In this document: in pieces, positions 41,848-51,535 of the stretch
How the letters are laid out: each line of letters opens with the position of its first letter
How positions within the stretch are numbered: position 1 is the first letter of the stretch
Assembly (NCBI RefSeq): GCF_003937945.1
Contig: NZ_RSEC01000021.1
Span: forward strand, 372,001-436,000
Source of the DNA: Amycolatopsis eburnea
Lineage (GTDB): Bacteria; Actinomycetota; Actinomycetes; Mycobacteriales; Pseudonocardiaceae
DNA length: 64,000 nt
Reading direction: 5' to 3'
Position numbers and translations under genes: made by a program
Notes under the pieces: generated by a model
What the model was told of the DNA's origin: nothing
The model's input: only the letters and a program-made list of their open reading frames with translations
Databases searched by the model: none

Positions 41848-42805
41848 GGCGGCCCCGGGGGTCTCGCCGGGGTCGCCAGCAGCGGGCCCGGCGGCGCACG
41901 CGCATCCGCACGAGCACGGAGACGACACTGAGCCGCATGCCGAGAACGACTGTGCAATGACCGCAGGACCGCACGTGACCGAAGCCGCCGGAGTGACCAC
42001 TCGCGGTGAGGCAGCCGCGCCCGCGGACACCCGGGCCGGCTACGACGTCGACGCCGGGATCGCGGCGCTGTGGCAGCAGTTCGCCGACAGCCCGGACCAG
42101 GCGTCGCGCGATCGGCTCGTGCTGCACTACGCCCCGCTGGTCAAGTACGTCGCGGGCCGGGTCGGCACCGGCCTGCCCACCCACGTCGACGTCGGCGACC
42201 TCGTGCAGTCGGGCATCTTCGGCCTCGTCGACGCGATCGAGAAGTTCGACCCCGAGCGCGGCCTCCGCTTCGAGACGTACGCGATGCAGCGCATCCGCGG
42301 CGCGATCCTCGACGACCTCCGTTCGCAGGACTGGGTGCCGCGCGCGGTCCGCAGCAAGGCCAAGGAGGCCGAGCGGGCGATGGAGCGCCTCGGCGCCCGC
42401 CTGCACCGCACCCCGACCGACGCCGAACTCGCCGCCGAACTCGGCATCGGCCTCGACGACCTGCGCGACTTCTACGGTCAGCTCCAGCTGACCAGTGTGG
42501 TCGCGCTGGAGGACCTGGTGGCCGCCGGCAAGGACAGCGGCTCCCTGGTCGACACGCTGCCCGACGACGACGCCGTCGACCCGGTCGCGGTGCTCGTCGA
42601 CCAGGACAACCGCCGCCAGCTCGCGCAGGCCATCGCGCAGCTCACCGAGCGGGACAAGATCGTCGTCAGCCTCTACTACTTCGAGAGCCTGACCCTCGCC
42701 GAAATCGGCAAGGTCCTCGGCGTCACGGAGTCGCGGGTCAGCCAGCTGCACACCCGGGCCGTCATGCGCCTGCGCGCGAAGCTCGTCGAGCAGACCGGCA
42801 GCTGA
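41822..42805 (+). CDS. whiG: Sporulation/motility sigma factor WhiG (FliA family)
   Basis: This protein has sigma region 2 ([45 protein letters not shown] ... [19 protein letters not shown]), region 3 and region 4 ([32 protein letters not shown]). The longest frame (ATG 41822, 327 residues) has an N-terminal tail rich in Pro/Ala/His with reduced third-position GC. The ATG at 41957 gives 282 residues, close to Streptomyces WhiG, and is probably the better start. WhiG commits aerial hyphae to sporulation, and its anti-sigma RsiG binds c-di-GMP in Streptomyces. It ends next to a convergent M23 peptidase. Confidence 0.92.
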   Translation: MTERTPGPEAAPGVSPGSPAAGPAAHAHPHEHGDDTEPHAENDCAMTAGPHVTEAAGVTTRGEAAAPADTRAGYDVDAGIAALWQQFADSPDQASRDRLVLHYAPLVKYVAGRVGTGLPTHVDVGDLVQSGIFGLVDAIEKFDPERGLRFETYAMQRIRGAILDDLRSQDWVPRAVRSKAKEAERAMERLGARLHRTPTDAELAAELGIGLDDLRDFYGQLQLTSVVALEDLVAAGKDSGSLVDTLPDDDAVDPVAVLVDQDNRRQLAQAIAQLTERDKIVVSLYYFESLTLAEIGKVLGVTESRVSQLHTRAVMRLRAKLVEQTGS

Positions 42806-43711
42806 TCATCCACCACCTCCCCACGCCTTGAGCCGGTATTCGCCCACCTCGCCGGTCAGGGCCAGGGGATCGACGTACTCGTCGCCCCGCCGCACGCCCC
42901 AGTGCAGGCAGGCCGCCACCGGGCAGCCGGGGTGCCCGGCGAGGACGGTCCCCAGCACCTGACCCCGGTAGACCTGCTCGCCCACGGCCACCTTCGGCGC
43001 GATGGGCTCGTAGGTGGTGCGCAGCCCGCCGTCGTGGTCGACGGACATGACGGTCCGCCCGGCGACCGGCCCGACGAACACGACGACGCCCGCGTCGGCC
43101 GCGAGCACCTCCTGCCCGGGCACGGCGGCCAGGTCGACCCCGCGGTGCCCGGCGCCGTAGGGCGTTTCGGGGGCGTCGAAGTACTTCGTCACCACCGGAA
43201 CGGGTGATAGTGGCCAGGACATCCGCGGCTGCCGTACGTCCCGCGGCTCCGCCGTGGGACTCGCCAGGAGCGCGCTCGCCCAGGACGAGGGTGGCTGCGC
43301 TTGGGTCGGCAGTGGTCGCGAATCCGCGCGCACCAGGGCCGCCCGCGAGGTGGGCGGCGGTGGCGGGAGAGACCCCGCGGGCTGCGAGGCGAGTGACGGT
43401 GGCGGCCACGGCCTCGCCGGTGACGCGGGCAGGGGTGGCGGCCACGTCCCCGCCGGGGGCGCGGGTAAGAACAACGGCGAAGTCGGCGGCGGCCCCGGAT
43501 CGGTGACTTGCTCACCACCTGTCCCCAGCTCCACCGTCCCGGCGGCCGCCGACGCGACCACCCCTCCGGGTCTCTCGTAAACCGGATCCCGGGCCGGCGC
43601 CATCGCCGTCCCTATCCCACCTCCCAACCCCACACAAATTGCCACGACCAGCACAAACACCACTCCGAACCAGCCCGGCGGCATCCGCCGGGAACGCTTG
43701 ATCGACTCCAT
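42806..43711 (-). CDS. M23 family metallopeptidase, membrane-anchored
   Basis: This 301-residue protein has a short cytoplasmic N-terminus, a transmembrane or signal-anchor helix ([24 protein letters not shown]) and a Pro/Ser/Ala-rich linker of about 110 residues. The C-terminal LytM domain has [11 protein letters not shown] (HxxxD) and CLHWGVRRG (HxH-like), so the zinc site appears complete, although the second motif reads LHWGV. It is expected to cut peptidoglycan cross-bridges or to regulate amidases. It is convergent with whiG (stops adjacent) and divergent from rpsB. Confidence 0.88.
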   Translation of the reverse strand: MESIKRSRRMPPGWFGVVFVLVVAICVGLGGGIGTAMAPARDPVYERPGGVVASAAAGTVELGTGGEQVTDPGPPPTSPLFLPAPPAGTWPPPLPASPARPWPPPSLASQPAGSLPPPPPTSRAALVRADSRPLPTQAQPPSSWASALLASPTAEPRDVRQPRMSWPLSPVPVVTKYFDAPETPYGAGHRGVDLAAVPGQEVLAADAGVVVFVGPVAGRTVMSVDHDGGLRTTYEPIAPKVAVGEQVYRGQVLGTVLAGHPGCPVAACLHWGVRRGDEYVDPLALTGEVGEYRLKAWGGGG

Positions 43712-44078
43712 GTCCCCAGGGTGCGGCACCGGACGGGCTCGTGGGGGAGCGGCGGCGAATCTGTGGATAACCGGACCCGATGTGGACAACTCCCTCGCCC
43801 AATCGCCGCCGGTGGGGGGTGGGGTGGTGGGAGGGGGTAGAATCTTTTGCGCGGTCCGCGTGAGCGGGCTGACTTCGCGTGCACGTGCGCGTCCCCTTCG
43901 ATTTTCCACGCGGGGGAGACGCACGGGGTCCGGCGGTCCCAGGGGTTCCTCAGCACCTCCGGGTCCGGACGCCGCCACGGGCACCAGGGCGAACGGCCAC
44001 CCGGCCGGGAGCGACAAAACCGAGCAGCGCGCCGACCGCAAACGGCGCGCACTACACAGAAGAGGTGTGATTCCGGCA
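43712..44078 (+). other. Intergenic leader region upstream of rpsB
   Basis: About 370 bases separate the M23 peptidase start from rpsB. The region holds a DnaA-box pair (43762-43789), a GGTGGGGGGTGGGGTGGTGGGAGGGGG tract whose core lies near 43810-43836 and a long leader. S2 autoregulates rpsB-tsf in other bacteria. No specific leader fold was resolved. Confidence 0.45.
43762..43789 (-). promoter_or_regulatory. Two DnaA-box-like sites upstream of rpsB
   Basis: On the minus strand TTATCCACA (43762-43770 as TGTGGATAA) and TTGTCCACA (43781-43789 as TGTGGACAA) are 19 bases apart in the same orientation. They lie between the M23 peptidase start and the rpsB leader. Confidence 0.5.
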
Positions 44079-44939
44079 ATGGCCGTCGTCACCATGAAGC
44101 AGCTGCTCGACAGCGGCGTGCACTTCGGGCACCAGACCCGTCGGTGGAACCCGAAGATGAAGCGCTACATCTTCACCGAGCGCAACGGCATCTACATCAT
44201 CGACCTGCAGCAGACGCTGACCTACATCGACCGCGCCTTCGAGTTCATCAAGGAAACCGTCGCGCACGGTGGCACGATCATGTTCGTCGGCACCAAGAAG
44301 CAGGCGCAGGAAGCCATCGCCAACGAGGCCGCGCGCGTGGGCATGCCCTACGTCAACCAGCGCTGGCTCGGCGGCATGCTGACCAACTTCCAGACCGTGC
44401 ACAAGCGCCTCCTCCGCCTGAAGGAGCTCGAGTCGCGCGAGCAGACCGGCGGCTTCGAGGGCCTCACCAAGCGCGAGATCCTGACGCTGACCCGCGAGAA
44501 GGACAAGCTCGAGAAGACCCTCGGCGGTATCCGCGACATGGCCAAGGTGCCGAGCGCGGTGTGGATCGTCGACACGAAGAAGGAGCACATCGCCGTCGGC
44601 GAGGCTCGCAAGCTGAACATCCCGGTCGTCGCGATCCTGGACACCAACTGCGACCCGGACGAGGTCGACTACCCGATCCCGGGCAACGACGACGCGATCC
44701 GGTCGGCCGCGCTGCTGACCAAGGTCGTCGCCGAAGCCGCGGCCGCCGGTCTGATGGCGCGGTCCAGCCGCAACGGCGCGTCGGCCGACACGAAGCCGGA
44801 GCCGGGTGTCGCCGCGGACGAGCCGCTGGCCGAGTGGGAGAAGGAGCTGCTGACCGGCTCCGAGACCGCCGCCGCCGACGCGACCGAGGCCGCTGCCGCG
44901 ACCGAGGCCGCCACCGAGCAGGCGACCGCCTCCTCCTGA
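44079..44939 (+). CDS. rpsB: 30S ribosomal protein S2
   Basis: This 286-residue protein has the full S2 fold: [36 protein letters not shown] and [13 protein letters not shown], then [30 protein letters not shown]. The C-terminal tail is Ala/Glu/Thr-rich, as in other actinomycetes. The ATG at 44079 gives [16 protein letters not shown] lies 10 bases upstream. It is followed by a strong hairpin and tsf. Confidence 0.98.
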   Translation: MAVVTMKQLLDSGVHFGHQTRRWNPKMKRYIFTERNGIYIIDLQQTLTYIDRAFEFIKETVAHGGTIMFVGTKKQAQEAIANEAARVGMPYVNQRWLGGMLTNFQTVHKRLLRLKELESREQTGGFEGLTKREILTLTREKDKLEKTLGGIRDMAKVPSAVWIVDTKKEHIAVGEARKLNIPVVAILDTNCDPDEVDYPIPGNDDAIRSAALLTKVVAEAAAAGLMARSSRNGASADTKPEPGVAADEPLAEWEKELLTGSETAAADATEAAAATEAATEQATASS

Positions 44940-44947
44940 TGTCAACC

Positions 44948-44983
44948 CGCCCGTGCGGCCGGCTCCGGCCGGCCGCACGGGCG
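44948..44983 (+). terminator. Hairpin between rpsB and tsf
   Basis: Arms 44948-44962 and 44969-44983 pair perfectly over 15 bp around a 6-base loop, 9 bases after the rpsB stop, without a T tract. It may reduce transcription into tsf or stabilise the rpsB mRNA end. Confidence 0.65.
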
Positions 44984-45030
44984 TAGCACCCTCCAAGGCT
45001 TACGTACCTGAAAAGGACGGATTTACCAGA

Positions 45031-45846
45031 ATGGCGAACTACACCGCCGCCGACGTGAAGCGCCTGCGCGAGCTGACCGGCGCCGGCATGATGGACTGCA
45101 AGAAGGCCCTGGAAGAGAACGACGGCGACTTCGACAAGGCCGTCGAGTTCCTCCGCATCAAGGGTGCCAAGGACGTCGGCAAGCGCGCCGAGCGCGCCAC
45201 CGCCGAGGGCCTGGTCACCGGTGACGGCGGCGTCCTGATCGAGCTCGACTCCGAGACCGACTTCGTCGCCAAGAACGCCGACTTCCAGGCGCTGGCCGCG
45301 AAGATCGTCGAGGTCGCGAAGACCCTCAAGACCTCCGACGTCGAGGCGCTCAAGGCCGCCGAGCTCGACGGCAAGACCGTCGCTGAGGTCGTGCAGGAGC
45401 TGTCCGCCCGCATCGGCGAGAAGCTCGAGCTGCGCCGCGTCGTGGCCTTCGAGGGCCAGACCGCGACCTACCTGCACCGCCGCGGCTCCGACCTGCCGCC
45501 GGCCGTCGGCGTGCTCGTCGAGTTCACCGGTGACGACGCCGAAGCCGCCCGCGGTGCCGCCATGCAGGTCGCCGCACTGCGCGCGAAGTACCTGACCCGC
45601 GACGAGGTGCCGGCCGAGATCGTCGAGAACGAGCGCTCGATCGCGGAGAAGACCGCCCGCGAAGAGGGCAAGCCGGAGCAGGCCATGCCGAAGATCATCG
45701 AGGGCAAGGTCAACGCCTACTACAAGGACAACGTCCTGCTCGAGCAGCCGTCGGTCAAGGACAACAAGAAGACCGTCAAGGCCCTGCTCGACGAGGCCGG
45801 CGTGACGCTGACCAAGTTCGCGCGGTTCGAGGTCGGCCAGGCCTGA
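45031..45846 (+). CDS. tsf: Elongation factor Ts
   Basis: This 271-residue GDP-exchange factor for EF-Tu has the signature [33 protein letters not shown] and the second signature [15 protein letters not shown]. Two core subdomains follow and the C-terminal module ends [15 protein letters not shown]. The ATG at 45031 is preceded by AAAAGGACGG. It follows rpsB as in almost all bacteria. Confidence 0.98.
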   Translation: MANYTAADVKRLRELTGAGMMDCKKALEENDGDFDKAVEFLRIKGAKDVGKRAERATAEGLVTGDGGVLIELDSETDFVAKNADFQALAAKIVEVAKTLKTSDVEALKAAELDGKTVAEVVQELSARIGEKLELRRVVAFEGQTATYLHRRGSDLPPAVGVLVEFTGDDAEAARGAAMQVAALRAKYLTRDEVPAEIVENERSIAEKTAREEGKPEQAMPKIIEGKVNAYYKDNVLLEQPSVKDNKKTVKALLDEAGVTLTKFARFEVGQA

Positions 45847-45876
45847 CCCCAGGCCAGGGCGTAGGTTTCACACCCA

Positions 45877-45913
45877 CAGTGCCCCGTCTCCGTCCATCGG
45901 GGACGGGGCACTG
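45877..45913 (+). terminator. Hairpin after tsf
   Basis: CAGTGCCCCGTC and GACGGGGCACTG (12 bp, extendable to 15) enclose the loop TCCGTCCATCGGG, 30 bases after the tsf stop and 50 bases before pyrH. It lacks a T tract. Confidence 0.7.
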
Positions 45914-45963
45914 TCGGGTCCAGAGAAGAAAAGCACGGTCGAGGGGCCTAGGAGGCGACATAG

Positions 45964-46707
45964 ATGGGTGACCGGGTCGAAGGTGGCTACCGGCGGGTGC
46001 TGCTGAAACTGGGCGGCGAAATGTTCGGCGGTGGTTCGATCGGCGTCGATCCGGATGTCGTCCACTCGGTCGCGCAGCAGATCGCCGACGTCGCCCGCAC
46101 CGGCGTCCAGGTCGCGGTCGTGATCGGTGGCGGCAACTACTTCCGCGGCGCCGAACTCTCGCAGCGCGGCATGGACCGCGACCGCGCCGACTACATGGCG
46201 ATGCTGGGCACCGTGATGAACTGCCTGGCGCTGCAGGACTTCCTGGAGAAGGAGGGCCTGCCCACCCGCGTGCAGACCGCCATCACGATGGGCCAGGTCG
46301 CCGAGCCCTACATCCCGCGCCGCGCCGAGCGGCACCTGGAGAAGGGGCGCGTCGTGATCTTCGGCGCCGGGGTCGGCATGCCGTACTTCTCCACCGACAC
46401 CGCGGCGGCGCAGCGGGCGCTCGAGCTGGGCTGCGAAGCCGTGCTGATGGCGAAGGCCGTCGACGGCGTCTACACCGCGGACCCGAAGGCCGACCCGACC
46501 GCCGAGATGTTCCGCGAGATCACCCACCGCGAGGTGCTGGAGCGGGACCTCAAGGTCGCCGACGCGACGGCGTTCAGCCTGTGCATGGACAACAACATGC
46601 CGATCATCGTGTTCAACCTGCTCACCGAGGGGAACATCGCCCGCGCGGTGAGTGGTGAAAGAATCGGCACGTTGGTCAGCACCCCCGCCGACGGGGTGCC
46701 GGCCTAG
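45964..46707 (+). CDS. pyrH: UMP kinase
   Basis: This 247-residue amino-acid-kinase-fold enzyme makes UDP from [16 protein letters not shown] opens the fold. [33 protein letters not shown] and [20 protein letters not shown] are the conserved blocks. GGAGG lies before the ATG. It forms the conserved order tsf-pyrH-frr-cdsA. Confidence 0.98.
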   Translation: MGDRVEGGYRRVLLKLGGEMFGGGSIGVDPDVVHSVAQQIADVARTGVQVAVVIGGGNYFRGAELSQRGMDRDRADYMAMLGTVMNCLALQDFLEKEGLPTRVQTAITMGQVAEPYIPRRAERHLEKGRVVIFGAGVGMPYFSTDTAAAQRALELGCEAVLMAKAVDGVYTADPKADPTAEMFREITHREVLERDLKVADATAFSLCMDNNMPIIVFNLLTEGNIARAVSGERIGTLVSTPADGVPA

Positions 46708-46755
46708 ACCTGCTGGGATCAGCAAGCGCCACCCATCACAACAACGGGAGTAGCC

Positions 46756-47313
46756 GTGATCGACGAGACCCTCCTCGATGCCGAGGAGAAGATGGAAAAA
46801 GCGGTGTCCGTCGCCAAGGACGAGCTGACGTCGGTACGCACCGGCCGGGCTTCCTCGACGATGTTCGCGCGGATCGTCGTCGAGTACTACGGCTCGCCGA
46901 CCCCGCTGAACCAGCTGGCCAGCGTGAACGTGCCGGAAGCCCGGATGGCGCTCATCAAGCCCTACGACCAGTCGCAGCTCGGCGCGATCGAGAAGGCGAT
47001 CCGGGAGTCGGACCTCGGCGTCAACCCGAGCAACGACGGGCAGGTCATCCGCATCGTCATCCCGCAGCTCACCGAGGAGCGGCGCAAGGAGATGGTGAAG
47101 GTCGCCAAGGGCAAGGGCGAGGACGCCCGGGTGTCGATCCGCAGCATCCGCCGCAAGGCCAAGGACGAGCTGGACCGCATCGCCAAGGACGGCGAGGCCG
47201 GCGAGGACGACGTCGCGCGCGCGGAGAAGGAACTGCAGAACCTGACCGACACCTACGTGCACAAGGTCGACGAGCTGGTCAAGCACAAGGAAGCCGAGCT
47301 GCTCGAGGTCTGA
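46756..47313 (+). CDS. frr: Ribosome recycling factor
   Basis: This 185-residue protein splits post-termination ribosomes with EF-G. It has the standard length and motifs: [35 protein letters not shown] near the start and the three-helix bundle with [16 protein letters not shown]-like text ([17 protein letters not shown]). The GTG at 46756 follows CGGGAG. Its stop overlaps the cdsA start by 1 base. Confidence 0.98.
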   Translation: MIDETLLDAEEKMEKAVSVAKDELTSVRTGRASSTMFARIVVEYYGSPTPLNQLASVNVPEARMALIKPYDQSQLGAIEKAIRESDLGVNPSNDGQVIRIVIPQLTEERRKEMVKVAKGKGEDARVSIRSIRRKAKDELDRIAKDGEAGEDDVARAEKELQNLTDTYVHKVDELVKHKEAELLEV

Positions 47314-48377
47314 TGGCACAGGTGAGCGAGGAACGCGAGGACCGGGTGGACGCCACCGGAGAACACCCGGCGGCCGCGCCCGGGACGCCGGAGCCGGCGC
47401 ACGCCGGCACCCCGGCCACGCCTGACTTCCCGGGGACGACCGGCGCGACGGCGGAGACACCGGTCGTGCCGGAGACCTCGGGAACGGGCGAGGCGAGCCG
47501 GTTGTCGGCTGCCGGGGCCGCCGAGGCTCCCGGTACCGATGCCGCGCCGGAGGCCAAGAAGGCGTCCAAGGCCGGCCGGAACCTGCCCGCCGCCATCGGG
47601 GTCGGGTTGCTGCTCGGGGCCGCGATCATCGTCTCCCTGCTCACCGTGCGGTTCCTCTTCATCGGGATCATCGCGATCGCGATCGCGGTCGGCACCTTCG
47701 AGTTCGCCGGGGTGCTGCGCCGGGTCGCCGACACCCGGGTCGCGATGATCCCGGTGCTCGTGGGCGGGCAGGCGATGATCTGGCTCGCCTGGCCGTTCGG
47801 CCGCGAAGGCGCGCTCACCGCGTTCGTCCTCACCGTGCTCGCCTGCCTGCTGTGGCGCCTTCCCGGCGGCGCGAAGGGCTACCTGCGCGACATCAGCGCG
47901 TCCGTGTTCGCCGCCGCGTACCTGCCGCTCTTCGGCGCGTTCGCGGCCATGCTCGTGCCGCCGCCGGACGGCGTCGGGCGCGTGCTCACCTTCCTGATCG
48001 GGGTCGTCGCCTCGGACACCGGCGGCTACATCGCCGGCGTGCTCGGCGGCAAGCACCCGATGGCCCCCACCATCAGCCCGAAGAAGACCTGGGAAGGCTT
48101 CGGGGGTTCGCTGGTCGGCGGGGTCGTCGCCGGCGCGCTGACCCTCAGCCTGCTGCTGGACGGCCACGTCTGGCAGGGCGTCATCTTCGGTGTCGCCATC
48201 GTGCTCACCGCGACACTGGGCGACCTCGTCGAGTCGCTGATCAAGCGCGACCTCGGCGTCAAGGACATGGGCACCCTGCTGCCCGGCCACGGTGGCATCA
48301 TGGACCGCCTCGACTCGCTGCTGCCCTCGGCCGTCGTTTCCTGGCTGCTGCTTTCCGCTTTCGTCCCGCTGGGCTGA
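47313..48377 (+). CDS. cdsA: Phosphatidate cytidylyltransferase
   Basis: This 354-residue membrane enzyme makes CDP-diacylglycerol from CTP and phosphatidate. An Ala/Pro/Thr-rich cytoplasmic tail of about 85 residues precedes about eight helices. TISPKKTWEG is conserved, and the C-terminal CDP-diglyceride synthetase signature is complete in ESLIKRDLGVKDMGTLLPGHGGIMDRLD. It is the last gene of the rpsB-tsf-pyrH-frr-cdsA run. Confidence 0.96.
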   Translation: MAQVSEEREDRVDATGEHPAAAPGTPEPAHAGTPATPDFPGTTGATAETPVVPETSGTGEASRLSAAGAAEAPGTDAAPEAKKASKAGRNLPAAIGVGLLLGAAIIVSLLTVRFLFIGIIAIAIAVGTFEFAGVLRRVADTRVAMIPVLVGGQAMIWLAWPFGREGALTAFVLTVLACLLWRLPGGAKGYLRDISASVFAAAYLPLFGAFAAMLVPPPDGVGRVLTFLIGVVASDTGGYIAGVLGGKHPMAPTISPKKTWEGFGGSLVGGVVAGALTLSLLLDGHVWQGVIFGVAIVLTATLGDLVESLIKRDLGVKDMGTLLPGHGGIMDRLDSLLPSAVVSWLLLSAFVPLG

Positions 48378-48383
48378 CCTGCG

Positions 48384-48404
48384 GTGGGAGCCGGAAGCTC
48401 CCAC
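48384..48404 (+). terminator. Short hairpin after cdsA
   Basis: GTGGGAGC-CGGAA-GCTCCCAC is a perfect 8-bp stem 6 bases after the cdsA stop. It is a probable terminator of the housekeeping run, without a T tract. Confidence 0.55.
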
Positions 48405-48459
48405 GCCGGAGGCAACGGTTCGTGGACGGCCGAAGCTTCGGCGGGTTTGACTCGGGAGC

Positions 48460-49782
48460 ATGAGCACCGAAACCCGCGCCCCGGCGAAGCTCGCGCTGAC
48501 CGCCGTCTGCCTGGGCTTCCTGATGATCACGCTCGACGCGACCATCGTGAACCTGGCGCTGCCCGCGATCGGCGCCGACTTCGGGGAGCCGTCGACGGCC
48601 GCGGTGCAGTGGGTCGTCGACGCCTATACCGTCACGCTCGCCGCGTTCCTGCTCACCTGGGGCGCCGCCGGTGACCGGTGGGGTTCGCGACGCGTCTTCG
48701 AAGCGGGCGTCGCCGTCTTCGTCGTGGCCAGCGTCGGCTGCGCGCTCGCCGGGGACGCCGGCTGGCTGATCGCCGCGCGGGCCGTGCAGGGTGCCGGGGC
48801 CGCCGCGTTGCTGCCGTCGTCGCTCGCCTTGATCGTCCACCAGTTCCCGGACGCGCGGGAGCGCGCCCACGCGCTCGGCGTCTGGGGCGGGATGAGCGGG
48901 GCCGGCCTCGCCGCCGGGCCGGTGCTCGGCGGGCTTGCCGTCGGCCTCGCCGACTGGCGGCTGGTCTTCGCCGTCAACGTCCCGGTCGGGATCCTCGCCA
49001 TCGTCCTGACGCGGCGGGCGGTCACCGAGCCGCCGCGGCGGGAGACGCACCTCGATTTCGCCGGGCAGGTCACCGGCACGGTCTCACTCGCCGCGTTCGT
49101 CGCCGGGTTCATCGAAGCCGGGCACGCGGGCTGGGCCGCGCCCGCGACGCTCGCGCTGCTCGCCGGGGGAGTGGTGGCCGGCGCGGTGTTCGTGGCCGTG
49201 GAGAAGCGCGTCGCGGAACCCGTGCTGCCGCTGGGCATCCTGAAGATCCGGAACTTCGCGGTGGCCACGGGGATCGGCGGCCTGTTCAACTTCTGCCTCT
49301 ACGGCACGCTCTTCAGCCTCGCGCTGTACCTCCAGCGCGCGTGGTCGCTCGGGGCGCTGGCCGCCGGGCTCGCGCTGGTGCCGCTCACGGCGGTGGTCGG
49401 GCTCAACGCCTTCTTCAGCGGACGCCTGACCGGGCGGTCCGGTCCGCGCGGGCCGATGGTCGCCGGCGCGCTGGCCGGCCTGCTCGGCTCGATCGGCTTC
49501 GCGGTGCTGCCGGCCGGCCGCGCGCTCCTGGCGTTCGCCGTCGTCTCGGTCGTCTTCGGCTGCTGTTCGCTCGCCATGCCCGCGATGACGTCGCTGGCGA
49601 TGAACGCCCTGCCGGGCCAGGCCGGGCTGGCCGCGGGCGTGCTCAACGCGTCGCGCCAGACCGGGGGCGCGATCGGGGTCGCGCTCGTCGGCGCGCTGGC
49701 CCCGGCCGCCGGGATGTGGCTGGTGGCGGCCGGGTACGCGCTGGTCGCGGGGCTGGCGTTCGCCGCGCGTCAGTCGTCGTAG
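48460..49782 (+). CDS. MFS transporter (DHA2-like drug exporter)
   Basis: This 440-residue membrane protein has about 13-14 hydrophobic helices. The opening LDATIVNLALPAIGADFGEPSTAAVQWVVDAYTVTLAAFLL matches the DHA2 group (motif D1), and AGDRWGSRRVFEAG is motif A. ALGVWGGMSGAGLAAGPVLGG is motif C, marking an antiporter. It is likely a proton-driven exporter of an unknown compound. No adjacent regulator is on the same strand. It overlaps the convergent VOC gene by 13 bases. Confidence 0.92.
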   Translation: MSTETRAPAKLALTAVCLGFLMITLDATIVNLALPAIGADFGEPSTAAVQWVVDAYTVTLAAFLLTWGAAGDRWGSRRVFEAGVAVFVVASVGCALAGDAGWLIAARAVQGAGAAALLPSSLALIVHQFPDARERAHALGVWGGMSGAGLAAGPVLGGLAVGLADWRLVFAVNVPVGILAIVLTRRAVTEPPRRETHLDFAGQVTGTVSLAAFVAGFIEAGHAGWAAPATLALLAGGVVAGAVFVAVEKRVAEPVLPLGILKIRNFAVATGIGGLFNFCLYGTLFSLALYLQRAWSLGALAAGLALVPLTAVVGLNAFFSGRLTGRSGPRGPMVAGALAGLLGSIGFAVLPAGRALLAFAVVSVVFGCCSLAMPAMTSLAMNALPGQAGLAAGVLNASRQTGGAIGVALVGALAPAAGMWLVAAGYALVAGLAFAARQSS

Positions 49783-50615
49783 GGGTCGTCGACCTCGGCG
49801 CGGCCCCAGTCCTCGGAGACGCGCGAGTGGTCGATCACGGCGAAGACGGCGCCCTCGGGGTCGGCGAGGATCGACATCCGCCCGAACGGCGTGTCGTACG
49901 GCTGGATCACGACGGTGCCACCGTGCATCAGCGCCTCGCCCGCCACCGCGTCGGCGCCGCGGGCCGGGTCGATGTCGAAGTAGACGAGCCAGTGCGGCGG
50001 GGTGTCGAGGCTGTACTCCGACCCCATCACGTACCGGTACAGCACCGGCTCGTGCTCGATGAGCCATTCGACGTAGTCCAGGGACTCGCCGTCGCCGATC
50101 TGGTGGCTGCCGTAGGTGAAGAGCTTGGTGTAGAAGTGATCCGCCGCGACGCCGTCGTGGGTGTTGAGGTCCGCGCCGCTGAAGGTGTTGGGGATCCCGG
50201 TGACGAACTCCCAGTCCGGCGGCACCTCCCAGAACACCACAGGCGCGCCGCACGCGTCGAACGCGTGCAGGATGGTGCCGCGCTGGGGGATCGGCATCGG
50301 ACCGAGCGTCAGCCGCCCGCCGAGGTGCTCGACCCACTCCGCCGCGCTCGCGGTGTGCGGCACCGAAAGGTGGGGCATCCAGCCCAGCGGCGCGCCCTGC
50401 GCGGCGCGGTAGAGACCGCCGACGGGGAGGTTGTTCAGCGTCGCGATGGCGTAGCGGCCGTCGGACGTCGCCGGATCCCGTTGAGTGGTGTACTCCCAGC
50501 CGAAGAGGGCACCGTAGAATCTCTCCGCCACGGCCTGCTCGCGGCAGGCCAGCTCGATCCAGCACGGAATTCCGGCCGGAACCGGGGACGGGGTACTGGA
50601 CGGGCCGAATGCCAT
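49770..50615 (-). CDS. Two-domain VOC (glyoxalase/bleomycin resistance-like) protein
   Basis: This 281-residue protein carries two VOC modules, about 15-130 (GIPCWIELACREQAVAERFYGALFGWEYTTQ) and about 145-265 (NTHDGVAADHFYTKLFTY ... SILADPEGAVFAVIDHS). The first half of a linked pair is characteristic of the CFP-30-like VOC proteins of actinomycetes. The ATG at 50615 begins MAFGPSSTPSPVPAG. No substrate or metal dependence can be stated. The C-terminal WGRAEVDDPYDD overlaps the MFS 3' end in the opposite sense. Confidence 0.88.
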   Translation of the reverse strand: MAFGPSSTPSPVPAGIPCWIELACREQAVAERFYGALFGWEYTTQRDPATSDGRYAIATLNNLPVGGLYRAAQGAPLGWMPHLSVPHTASAAEWVEHLGGRLTLGPMPIPQRGTILHAFDACGAPVVFWEVPPDWEFVTGIPNTFSGADLNTHDGVAADHFYTKLFTYGSHQIGDGESLDYVEWLIEHEPVLYRYVMGSEYSLDTPPHWLVYFDIDPARGADAVAGEALMHGGTVVIQPYDTPFGRMSILADPEGAVFAVIDHSRVSEDWGRAEVDDPYDD

Positions 50616-50728
50616 GTGTGCTCCTCCCGATACCCACCGGATTCTAAGCGTGATCCGTGAGGTTTCCGCCAAGAATTCGCCACCGGGAGAGCACGGGCGG
50701 GCGACGAGGACCCGGAAGGAGCAGCGGG

Positions 50729-51535
50729 GTGCGGTGGTCGTCCCGGCGCGCGGAGGTCGTGCCGAGCCCCAACATCTGGTACTACCAGGCCGATTACGAG
50801 CGGGAGAACCGCGCGCAGGACAGCGGCGGCGAGATCTGGCGCGTGCTGCGCGAGGAGTGCGACTGGACCGGCCGGGACGTGCTGGACGTCGGCTGCGGGG
50901 ACGGTTTCCACTTGCCCGTCTTCGCCCGTGACGCGCGGTCGGTGCTCGGCGTCGAACCGCACGAGCCGTTGGTGCGAAGCGCGCTGAAGCGCGTCGCGGG
51001 ACTGTCGAACGTGGACGTCCGGATGGGCCGGGCCCAGCGGCTGCCGGTGCGCAGCGCGAGCGTCGACGTCGTGCACGCGCGCACGGCGTACTTCTTCGGA
51101 CCGGGCTGCGAACCCGGGCTGGCGGAGGCCGAACGGGTCCTGCGGCCGGGCGGGACGATCCTGATCGTCGACCTCGACGTGACCAGCGAGCCCTACGGCG
51201 GCTGGATGCGCGCCGACCTACCGCACTACGACCCGGCCGCGGTGGAACGGTTCTTCGCCCGCGCCGGGTTCGGCTGCCGCCGCGTCGCCACCGAGTGGCG
51301 TTTCCCGGCCGCCGCGGACCTCGAAGCGGTGCTGAAGATCGAGTTCAGCAAGCCCGTCGCCGAACAGGCGATCGCGGAGTCCTTGCAGCGTAACGGGAAT
51401 CGCGCCGAAGACCTGACGCTGCCGGTGGGCTACCGCGTCCACGCGCGGCGCAAGCCCACCGGCCTCGTCCTGCCTGGTCACTCCGCCGTCTCCGGCGAAG
51501 GGGATTCTTCCTCGTCCTCGCCGAGGATGCCGTAG
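50729..51535 (+). CDS. Class I SAM-dependent methyltransferase
   Basis: This 268-residue methyltransferase has the SAM-binding loop RDVLDVGCGDGFHLPVFA (motif I), GVEPHEPLV, and VLRPGGTILIVDLD (post II). The GTG at 50729 is preferred because GAAGGAG lies 7 bases before it. The last about 19 residues (GHSAVSGEGDSSSSSPRMP) are encoded opposite the acidic tail of the convergent PadR gene, suggesting the original stop was lost and the frame now runs into its neighbour. The substrate is unknown. Confidence 0.85.
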   Translation: MRWSSRRAEVVPSPNIWYYQADYERENRAQDSGGEIWRVLREECDWTGRDVLDVGCGDGFHLPVFARDARSVLGVEPHEPLVRSALKRVAGLSNVDVRMGRAQRLPVRSASVDVVHARTAYFFGPGCEPGLAEAERVLRPGGTILIVDLDVTSEPYGGWMRADLPHYDPAAVERFFARAGFGCRRVATEWRFPAAADLEAVLKIEFSKPVAEQAIAESLQRNGNRAEDLTLPVGYRVHARRKPTGLVLPGHSAVSGEGDSSSSSPRMP

